Below the pieces are notes generated by a model, which was not told where the DNA came from, did not search any database, and saw nothing but the letters and a program-made list of their open reading frames with translations. Shown here piece by piece: positions 33,888-39,603 of a DNA stretch of 39,603 nt. The DNA is from Planctomycetota bacterium. Lineage in GTDB: Bacteria; Planctomycetota; UBA1135; GCA-002686595. A program made the position numbers and the translations under genes. Positions within the stretch are counted from its first letter, which is position 1; every line of letters starts with the position of its first letter. The stretch lies in assembly GCA_014237855.1 (NCBI GenBank), contig JABACD010000002.1, forward strand, positions 153,415 to 193,017, in the 5' to 3' direction.

Positions 33888-34298
33888 CTACTCGGCTGCA
33901 CGGGGATCGGGTGTCAGTGCGATCCTGATCAAGTCCGGCGGCCCCTGATCTTCGGTCTGCTTCCGGATCCGGGCGGTGGCATGGATTGCTTCTTCGGAGT
34001 CCTGGTAGAGACGCGCGATCTCGATGAGGCTGCCACCGGATGGCGTGACTTCAGGGCTGATACGGAAGTACCGCGCCGAGTACTCGAAAGAGATCCAGAC
34101 ACTCCCATCATCCAGCTCATGGAGCTTGACAATCTTCTGGTGGGGCAGGAATTCCAGTGCCTGTTCCGCCGATTCAGAGTCCAGTGGGCGAGCTATCGGA
34201 TCTGAAGGCTGGCTTGTTGACTCGCAGGAGGCGAGGTACAAGAGAGCAGTCGCTAGCAGGCAGAGAATGGATCCTTGGTTCAGTTGTTCGCTTTTCAT
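33888..34298 (-). CDS. Small lipoprotein of unknown function
   Basis: 136 aa from an ATG with GGAG 7 nt upstream. The N-terminus is a lipoprotein signal (ILCLLATALLYLASC, lipid-modified C25). The mature part is about 110 residues, mixed alpha/beta, with WISFEYSARYFRISP and a Pro/Ala-rich end. No family is recognised. The reading frame stays open for another 432 nt upstream, but that part runs antisense into the divergent methyltransferase gene and lacks a signal, so the short form is preferred. Confidence 0.65.
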   Translation of the reverse strand: MKSEQLNQGSILCLLATALLYLASCESTSQPSDPIARPLDSESAEQALEFLPHQKIVKLHELDDGSVWISFEYSARYFRISPEVTPSGGSLIEIARLYQDSEEAIHATARIRKQTEDQGPPDLIRIALTPDPRAAE

Positions 34299-34497
34299 TC
34301 TGGGGCTCCAGGCAAGTGCCGCCTGGTGGATGCTCGAGCGTACGGTAGAAGCGGCCCAGGAACTGTATCGGGGTAGTAACAGGACCAAGGAATCCCGCCA
34401 GGCCTCGACTGTGATCGATGAGGGAGGGCCATGGCCAAACTTTTCTCTGCACCATTGATCTGGCCACTGGACATTCTTCTCATGGGCATCAGTCACG

Positions 34498-35271
34498 ATG
34501 CAGAGGAAGGACCTTGGATCAGAGGGACTGGTGAACAAGCAAGCGGAATCATTGACGACGAATATCGGCAGGACTCTCGATAGCCTGTTTGCTGCTGGAA
34601 AGGCTGTGGGTGAGGATGGGTCGGAGTTCGACCTCTTTCCCATCGGGCTTCGCTTGCCCCAGGGGAACGCCCTGGCAGGAATTGCTGCCAGGGAAGGCGC
34701 GGTGCGAACGATTGAGTCGGGCTTCGCCATGGGGATCTCGGGCCTGTTCCTGATGAAGGCAACGATGGAGACTGCCCCAAGGGAGGCTGAACACTTCGCG
34801 ATTGATCCCTCAGAGAAGAGCTACTGGAAGAATGCAGGCCTCTGTGCGTTCGAAGCCGCGGGAGTTCGGGATCGCCTGCACTTCTACGACGACAATTCGG
34901 AATACGTGCTGCCGCGACTGATCGAGAAGAAAGAGTCCTTCGATCTGGGGTTCATTGATGGCAACCACCGTTTCGAAGGAGCACTGATGGATCTGACTCT
35001 CATGCAGAGAGTCATGAAGCCTGGGGGGCTCATCGTTGTGGATGACACCTGGATGCCTTCCGTTCGTGCTGCTATTCAGTACTTCATCGAGAACATGGGG
35101 GTGACTGCGGTGACCGAGTACGGGGATGACCCCAAGCGCTGGATCCTCAAGCGTCTCTTTGGCTCGAAGAGTGTCCGAAAGTCGACCACCTCGAACATGG
35201 TTGCGCTACGTATCGCAGATGAGCCAGTGGAGCTGCCTTGGAATGCCTTTCACCCCTTCTCGATCAAGTAG
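34498..35271 (+). CDS. Class I SAM-dependent methyltransferase
   Basis: 257 aa from ATG 34498. A GTG at 34531 has a better ribosome-binding site (GAGGG, 5 nt) and may be the real start (246 aa). The Rossmann methyltransferase fold of the Methyltransf_24 type is seen in VRTIESGFAMGISGLFLM (motif I), HFAIDPSE (motif II) and FDLGFIDGNHRFEGALMDL (motif III/metal-loop-like), then LKPGG-type MKPGGLIVVDD. The substrate is unknown; relatives act on sugars, small molecules or macrolides. It is divergent from the small lipoprotein and followed by a sulfatase on the same strand. Confidence 0.85.
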   Translation: MQRKDLGSEGLVNKQAESLTTNIGRTLDSLFAAGKAVGEDGSEFDLFPIGLRLPQGNALAGIAAREGAVRTIESGFAMGISGLFLMKATMETAPREAEHFAIDPSEKSYWKNAGLCAFEAAGVRDRLHFYDDNSEYVLPRLIEKKESFDLGFIDGNHRFEGALMDLTLMQRVMKPGGLIVVDDTWMPSVRAAIQYFIENMGVTAVTEYGDDPKRWILKRLFGSKSVRKSTTSNMVALRIADEPVELPWNAFHPFSIK

Positions 35272-35353
35272 AGCAGAAATCCAGCGCCCTTGAGCACCTG
35301 AGGGGCCGGGTGAGCGTGTGCGCGCAGTAGGGAGTGCCCTGATCTTCCTCGGG

Positions 35354-35359
35354 TACACT
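35354..35359 (+). promoter_or_regulatory. Putative -10 element of the sulfatase gene (leaderless)
   Basis: TACACT, then GTCTGC (6 nt), then ATG 35366. No Shine-Dalgarno motif is seen. Confidence 0.5.
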
Positions 35360-35365
35360 GTCTGC

Positions 35366-36913
35366 ATGCCCCGAATTTCAGTCTTGATCTCTGTTGCTCT
35401 GATCCTGCTGCTCTCCAAGACGGCTCACGCAGTGGCCCAAGCTCCAGCGGCAGAGATGGAGCCTTCTTCGACGGCTGAATCAGGGGACGACGATCGTCCG
35501 AATGTCCTGGTGATTGTCACGGATCAACAGAACAGGCAAACGCTTGGCTGTATGGAGGGGCGCAAGGTCAAGACCCCTGCCCTGGATCAGCTGGCTGCGG
35601 AAGGGGTGCTCTTTCGCTCCGGCTACTGCAATGACCCGATCTGCTCTCCTTCGAGGTTCTCGATGCTCTCCGGGGTGTACCCGACCGAGGTAGGGGCATT
35701 CTTGAATCACGTCCGGCCTCGAGAGGAGGTGCCCCTGCTGAGTGACCTGCTCGGAGCGGCTGGTTTCTCTACGGCAGCAATCGGGAAGGTTGACTTCCCC
35801 GATCCGGACAACCCACATGGCTTCGATGATGTGTACTTGCACTACTCCTACCTGAACACCAACTGGTCCCATTGGTACCCGTGGTTTCTGCGTCGGGCGG
35901 AGGAGATGGGGGTCTCGTCCGATTTGTCAGTGATTGGCCGACGCTCGGGGGGGTCGACAGAGGTTGATGTCCTTTGCCTGACGAACCCATTTCCCGACGA
36001 GCTGACGCCGGAAGCCTGGATCACCGAGCAGTCCCTGAAGCTCATGAAGAGAGCGAAGGAGGACGATAAACCCTTCTTCATCAACGCGAACTATTTTGCT
36101 CCTCACCATCCTTTTGGACCGGTGAAGCGCTACTTGGATATGTACAAGCGGGAGGAGATAGAGCTACCACCTAACTTCATGGATCAAGAAATGATCCCGG
36201 CCGGTACTCAGAGCAAGCGGTATGGAGCTTGGGACGAAGATGACTGGCGAAAAGTCCTGCATCACTACTACGCCTTTGTCTCGCAGGTTGATCATCACAT
36301 CGGCAAGCTCCTGTCAGGCATGGAGGAGCTGGGTCTGGCGGACAACACCCTGGTGTTCTTTGTCTCCGATCACGGTGATATGGCGGGTGAATTTCGAAGC
36401 ATGACCAAGGGGCAGCCCTTCGAGGGCTCGATCGGAATCCCCTTTATCCTGCGATGGCCTGAGCGTGTTGAGGGGGGAAAGGTCTTGGATGCTCCGGTCT
36501 CTCTGATCGATATCGCTCCAACAATCCTTGAGGCGATCGGAGAGCCAATCCCTGAACGCTTCCGTGGTTCGAGCTTGCTGGACCTGATTGCTGGTGAGCA
36601 GGATCCAGCTGAGCGTGAGGTCTACGTGGTTGATGTACGCAAGAACCCCTTTCTATTGATCGTGCTTCGAGAAGGTGATTGGAAGCTCTCAGCGATCGGG
36701 CACGGTGGGGGTAGGCATCGCTACCGTCTGGTCAATCTGAGGGAAGATCCCCATGAAGTCACGGATCGGGTCAAGGACCCCGCTGCCGCTGACACCCTGA
36801 AGCTCATGAGGGAAAAACTCCTGGCCTTCTGGGAGCGGGAGTCCGCATTTGTGCCGCGTCCGCTCCCCAAACCGACTTACACCGGCAAGAAGTCGCTGCC
36901 CTACAAGGATTGA
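35366..36913 (+). CDS. Secreted sulfatase (FGly type)
   Basis: 515 aa from the ATG before a signal peptide (ISVLISVALILLLSKTAHA). The catalytic Cys is C93 in CSPSR (C-x-P-S-R), which a formylglycine-generating enzyme or anaerobic maturase converts to formylglycine. VLVIVTDQQ (first metal-binding Asp) and FFVSDHGDMAGE (second metal-site Asp/His) are present, and DPHEVTD closes the domain near the C-terminus. Such enzymes remove sulfate esters from algal or host glycans; dozens of copies are typical of marine Planctomycetota. The specific glycan is unknown. An in-frame start 48 nt earlier would precede the signal peptide and the -10 element and is rejected. Confidence 0.93.
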   Translation: MPRISVLISVALILLLSKTAHAVAQAPAAEMEPSSTAESGDDDRPNVLVIVTDQQNRQTLGCMEGRKVKTPALDQLAAEGVLFRSGYCNDPICSPSRFSMLSGVYPTEVGAFLNHVRPREEVPLLSDLLGAAGFSTAAIGKVDFPDPDNPHGFDDVYLHYSYLNTNWSHWYPWFLRRAEEMGVSSDLSVIGRRSGGSTEVDVLCLTNPFPDELTPEAWITEQSLKLMKRAKEDDKPFFINANYFAPHHPFGPVKRYLDMYKREEIELPPNFMDQEMIPAGTQSKRYGAWDEDDWRKVLHHYYAFVSQVDHHIGKLLSGMEELGLADNTLVFFVSDHGDMAGEFRSMTKGQPFEGSIGIPFILRWPERVEGGKVLDAPVSLIDIAPTILEAIGEPIPERFRGSSLLDLIAGEQDPAEREVYVVDVRKNPFLLIVLREGDWKLSAIGHGGGRHRYRLVNLREDPHEVTDRVKDPAAADTLKLMREKLLAFWERESAFVPRPLPKPTYTGKKSLPYKD

Positions 36914-37008
36914 GATCACCGCCCGCGGCGAAGCACCCTGTTCTCGCGATGACGCACAGACGCCCGGTACGAGAGAGTGAGCTATGAACGGAATGGACCG
37001 ATGCCCTG

Positions 37009-37551
37009 CTAGCCCTTGCTCTGGTAAGTGTCTGGCGCGACCGGGTCAGCCGTTTGTTCACGTAGCCAGAGGATCGCGACAACGACCAAGTAGGTCGGCA
37101 TGAACTGCACGATCGCTTCCAGGCGAGCCTCGAAGAGCTCCTCTCCAGGTCGCGGAACTGTGCCATTCCAGGCGATCCAAAGCATTGTAAGGGCGCAGAG
37201 AGCAGCAACCGTGAGCAGCAGCTTGCGCCCAAGTAGTACAGCAGCCAGGACGCTGACGAGGATGAAGTTCACCACGTTTACATGCACGCTCTCTCCATTC
37301 GTGGTTGCCAGCCCAGCAACCAGCAGTAGAAGCCCAAACACCAGCAGTCGAGCACACAGTTGAACATCACCTCGTTTCAGTCTGTGCAGGAGCCCCACGC
37401 ACATGAGTACGCAGATTCCATTGGATCCCAGGACAAGCAGGATGTGCCTGGAATCGAACTCCTCTGCTATCAAGAATATCGGTGCGCTTATGAGTGCTGC
37501 GATCAGAATGAGCCAGAGAATCGCGCGAGTCAGATGAACTTGTGCATCCAT
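37009..37551 (-). CDS. Integral membrane protein resembling an isolated sensor membrane domain
   Basis: 180 aa with five or six hydrophobic segments (AILWLILIAALISAPIFLIAEE, ILLVLGSNGICVLMCVGLL, LLVFGLLLLVAGL, VVNFILVSVLAAVLLG, LLLTVAALCALTMLWIAW, TYLVVVAILWLRE). The order and short loops recall the N-terminal membrane domains of histidine kinases or diguanylate cyclases, but the gene stops after the last helix with no output domain. Sequence after the stop (down to 36914) holds none either. I do not recognise a named family. An earlier in-frame start would add 12 residues (37587). Confidence 0.6.
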   Translation of the reverse strand: MDAQVHLTRAILWLILIAALISAPIFLIAEEFDSRHILLVLGSNGICVLMCVGLLHRLKRGDVQLCARLLVFGLLLLVAGLATTNGESVHVNVVNFILVSVLAAVLLGRKLLLTVAALCALTMLWIAWNGTVPRPGEELFEARLEAIVQFMPTYLVVVAILWLREQTADPVAPDTYQSKG

Positions 37552-37887
37552 GATGCCTATTCTTTTCGATTGCTTCGGCTGCGCCAAGGAGACTCGAAAG
37601 TCTTTCCGTTGATTGGCCCCAAGAACTGGAGTTCAAACTGCCTTGCCCCGGATGCTGCAGGTCCTGATCAGGTGCCCTCTTCCTCGTGATGGCGCCTGAT
37701 TGAGCTCGCGCCGCGAGACCCATCTGCTCTTCCGCGTGGTGAGCTGAACCGAAGCATACGACTGTATCGAGGCCTTGATCGTGGCCTGAGGGCCCACGAG
37801 AGGCCGTTGATTGGGGTAGGTGAAGAAGCGCACAGGCACCGATTCCAATTGGGTTGCGGGATCTGGGTGTGATGGGATACTGGAATC
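37552..37887. other. Intergenic region between divergent genes
   Basis: No gene is supported. It contains the palindrome CCTGATCAGG at 37663-37672, a small hairpin AGGCC/GGCCT at 37770-37787, and the putative -10 of the next gene at 37876-37881. Short open frames on the minus strand are Ser/Arg rich and look like chance. Confidence 0.45.
37876..37881 (+). promoter_or_regulatory. Putative -10 element of the secreted cohesin-like gene (leaderless)
   Basis: GATACT, then GGAATC (6 nt), then ATG 37888. No Shine-Dalgarno motif is seen. Confidence 0.5.
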
Positions 37888-38781
37888 ATGAAGCCTCAAC
37901 GATCCGTACTTGCACTTCTGGCTGGGCTCTTTTTCTCTTCACTACCTGCGGGGGCTCAGAGTGTCAGCGTTTCGATTGGGGACGTGAATCTCGCGACTGG
38001 TACGGTGGAGGTCCTCTTCTCGAATACAGTTGCGGTCGCCGGATTCCAATTCGACGTGTCTGGGGTCACGATCGACGGCGTGTGCTGTGGTGCCACGGAT
38101 AGCGCAGGATTTGACATGAACTGGAATGCCGAGAATGGCCGTGTTCTCTGCTTTGGCTTTGGCGTCTCCATTCCTCCGGGCCCGGAGCGCGTCCTTCTTG
38201 AGTTGGCTGTGCACTGCGATGAAGGTGAGTGCGACAACAGCTCGGCTATTTGCCTGAGTGCTCCCGTTTTCTCGGATTTGTCGGCCAATTCGATTCCGAC
38301 GAGTGTTGGGTCTTGCCAGGGCTTCTACTCCACATTCTGCTACGGAGACGGGAGCTCTACGGTGTGCCCTTGTGGGAACAACGGTTCTGCTGGTGAGGGC
38401 TGCTCGAATTCGGGAGGTAGTGGAGCAATACTCAGTGCAATGGGGAGCAACGATGTCGTGCAGGATGACATCACGTTCCATGTGGCGCAGGGTCCGCCGA
38501 GTGTGCCTGGGATTCTATTTACAGGCACCGTGCAGGCTAGTGGCGGAAGTGGCTTTGTATTTGGGGATGGATTGCTATGCGCAACTGGAATGATCCAGCG
38601 GATGCAAGTGAAGTTCCTTGATGGAGCCGGCGCTGCAACTTGGGGGCCCGCACTCCAGACACAAGGCGGGTGGGGTCCTGGCGATACTCGCCACGTTCAG
38701 GCCTGGTACCGCGATGTAACGGGGCCCTGCAGTAGCGGCTTCAATACTTCCCACGCGTTGACCATTAACTTCTTGCCTTAG
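37888..38781 (+). CDS. Secreted protein: cohesin-like domain plus shared C-terminal domain
   Basis: 297 aa. A signal peptide (LALLAGLFFSSLPAGAQ) precedes a beta-rich domain (about 24-140: VSIGDVNLATGTVEVLFSN, GFQFDVSGVTIDG) that resembles the cohesin-like modules of planctomycete exported proteins. A Cys-rich hinge (STFCYGDG...CPCGNN, about 148-163) leads to the C-terminal domain (about 170-297: PGILFTGTV, FGDGLLCATGMIQR, QAWYRD, a VIF/INF-type end). That domain is homologous to the end of the 21588-23348 protein and, more remotely, to the end of the M36 peptidase. The function is unknown; the shared tail may sort or attach these proteins to the cell surface. Confidence 0.75.
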   Translation: MKPQRSVLALLAGLFFSSLPAGAQSVSVSIGDVNLATGTVEVLFSNTVAVAGFQFDVSGVTIDGVCCGATDSAGFDMNWNAENGRVLCFGFGVSIPPGPERVLLELAVHCDEGECDNSSAICLSAPVFSDLSANSIPTSVGSCQGFYSTFCYGDGSSTVCPCGNNGSAGEGCSNSGGSGAILSAMGSNDVVQDDITFHVAQGPPSVPGILFTGTVQASGGSGFVFGDGLLCATGMIQRMQVKFLDGAGAATWGPALQTQGGWGPGDTRHVQAWYRDVTGPCSSGFNTSHALTINFLP

Positions 38782-38809
38782 GTTCAATGGGGCACCAGCC
38801 CCTCTCAAA

Positions 38810-38815
38810 GATAGT
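38810..38815 (+). promoter_or_regulatory. Putative -10 element of the GNAT gene (leaderless)
   Basis: GATAGT, then TGCGCA (6 nt), then TTG 38822. This spacing supports the TTG start. Confidence 0.45.
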
Positions 38816-38821
38816 TGCGCA

Positions 38822-39376
38822 TTGAGTACTGAACTTCGGCTCGCTGAAGATGATGCCTACATCATCAAGAACTTGTGGCCCCTCTATCAGCATGAGGTGA
38901 CTCGTTTCCAGGTCCAAGAACCCAATCAGCACGGGCTGCTTGGAGTGGACGACAGTGTCAGGGACATAGGGCGAGCAGTTGATGCACTTGACCCGTGGTG
39001 GCAGGACCGAGAGTCGCTCTTCCCTTATCTCATCGTCGTGGATGGCAAGCCTGCAGGGTTCAACCTGGTTGCCGGACGCTCACGTCACCCTGATGGGACA
39101 GATGTGGACTTCATCGTTCACGAGTTCTTCCTGCTTCAGGCGAGCAGGGGGAGTGGTGCTGCAGAACTAGCTGCGAAGGAGGGCTTCAACCTTCACCCAG
39201 GCAGTTGGGAGATCGTGACCTGGCCATCCAACGCTCGAGCGATCGCATTTTGGCGAAGAACGATCAGCGCACATACTTCTGGGAAATTCTCTGAGGCGCA
39301 GATAGACCATGCCTGGGGATCTCGGCGAGCGTTCCGGTTCGAGAGCGGAGTCCATGAGGAAAAGGTTTTAGGCTAA
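38822..39376 (+). CDS. GNAT-family N-acetyltransferase
   Basis: 184 aa from TTG 38822; no in-frame ATG is near the N-terminus. The GNAT fold is seen in LFPYLIVVDGKPAGFNLVAG (strands 2-3), VHEFFLLQASRGSGAAELA (strand 4 and the acetyl-CoA pyrophosphate loop, here RGSGAA for the usual Q/RxxGxG/A) and WEIVTWPSNARAIAFWRR (strand 5 and the N-x-x-A-x-x-F-W motif). It moves an acetyl group from acetyl-CoA to an unknown amine. It begins 40 nt after the secreted protein gene but seems to have its own promoter. Confidence 0.82.
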   Translation: MSTELRLAEDDAYIIKNLWPLYQHEVTRFQVQEPNQHGLLGVDDSVRDIGRAVDALDPWWQDRESLFPYLIVVDGKPAGFNLVAGRSRHPDGTDVDFIVHEFFLLQASRGSGAAELAAKEGFNLHPGSWEIVTWPSNARAIAFWRRTISAHTSGKFSEAQIDHAWGSRRAFRFESGVHEEKVLG

Positions 39377-39414
39377 TCCAGTTGCTGCCAGGTAGAGCCT
39401 GCCTAGAGCCAGTC

Positions 39415-39603
39415 ATGAAGATCACCAGGCGAGATGCATTGGCGCTTGGGCTCCTGCTTGTGGCTCTGCTGCCCATGATTCTGGGACTGGGGATTCGGGG
39501 CCTTGAGCTACGGGCTGCGAACAAGGCCCTGACGAGCTCCGGAGGGGTGCCTGCGCCTGCTCATGTTGCCGCAGTGCTCCAAAGTGCAGACACTTACTTG
39601 CTG
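39415..39603 (+). CDS. Start of a membrane or secreted protein, 3' end cut by the window
   Basis: Only 63 codons are visible. After MKITRRDALAL a long hydrophobic helix (about 8-30: LALGLLLVALLPMILGLGIRG) is followed by a soluble-looking stretch (SSGGVPAPAHVAAVLQSADTYLL). A TAGAGC ends 5 nt before the ATG and may be the -10. The tail faintly recalls the first helix region of MotA/TolQ/ExbB proton-channel proteins, but this is too little to name it. Confidence 0.6.
   Translation, partial: MKITRRDALALGLLLVALLPMILGLGIRGLELRAANKALTSSGGVPAPAHVAAVLQSADTYLL

Noticed and set aside
34299..34730. Upstream extension of the small lipoprotein by 144 codons
   Set aside because: Antisense to the methyltransferase gene, no signal peptide at its start, while the internal ATG has a Shine-Dalgarno site and a perfect lipoprotein signal.
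1..39603. tRNA, rRNA, CRISPR arrays, insertion sequences, attachment sites
   Set aside because: Looked for cloverleaf-like arms with CCA ends, regular repeat-spacer patterns, transposase motifs and terminal inverted repeats; none seen by eye.

Overview
The window looks like chromosomal DNA of a Planctomycetota bacterium. This is inferred from protein style, not from a marker gene. The signs are large secreted proteins with a recurring C-terminal Gly/Ser-rich 'PG-F-GT...FGDG-C' domain, a DUF1570-like metallopeptidase, a HEAT-repeat protein behind a Gly/Ser/Pro linker, a FGly-type sulfatase and many small solitary transcription units. GC content is high and coding density moderate. I see no rRNA, tRNA, CRISPR array, insertion sequence or phage gene.

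Layout. 1-2.1 kb (+): 3' end of a GH113-like glycoside hydrolase, a CDF metal transporter and pyroglutamyl peptidase. 2.1-9.3 kb (-): three exported proteins, namely a TPR/HExxH peptidase, an acidic Met-rich protein of unknown function and a 1003-aa M36 (fungalysin) peptidase. 9.55-9.77 kb (+): a 73-aa SelW/Rdx-type selenoprotein read through an in-frame UGA (CxxU motif), with a bacterial SECIS-like hairpin just behind it. Ordinary ORF calling misses it. 9.8-11.7 kb: a G-rich, structured intergenic region, then pyruvate kinase. 11.9-16.2 kb (+): a MinD/FlhG-like ATPase, a ParA-like ATPase, a helix-hairpin-helix protein and a coiled-coil-rich membrane or secreted protein, possibly one positioning module. 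16.4-18.5 kb (+): an aminotransferase translationally coupled to a divergent uracil phosphoribosyltransferase. 18.7-20.8 kb: the HEAT-repeat protein. 20.8-27 kb (-): an AlbA_2 protein, a secreted repeat protein, an MscS channel and a B12-binding radical SAM enzyme. 27.3-30.4 kb: a small membrane protein (+), then on the minus strand a coupled PLP dehydratase and ornithine-cyclodeaminase-like pair followed by MarC. 30.5-39.6 kb: a twin beta-propeller glycosidase-like protein, a solute-binding lipoprotein, a small lipoprotein, a SAM methyltransferase, a sulfatase, a membrane protein, a second secreted protein with the shared C-terminal domain, a GNAT acetyltransferase and the start of a membrane protein.

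Regulation. At least seven genes have a -10-like hexamer ending exactly 6 nt before the start codon (TAGACT, TACACT, GATACT, GATAGT, CATAAT, TAAGCT) and no Shine-Dalgarno sequence. This suggests leaderless transcripts and supports TTG/GTG starts for three of them. Other genes have clear Shine-Dalgarno motifs or ATGA coupling. Many transcription units end in strong GC-rich hairpins without a U-tract.

The main discovery candidates are the selenoprotein with its SECIS, the leaderless promoter architecture, the MinD/ParA/HhH cluster, the shared C-terminal domain of three secreted proteins, and the G-quadruplex plus alternative-pairing region upstream of pyruvate kinase.
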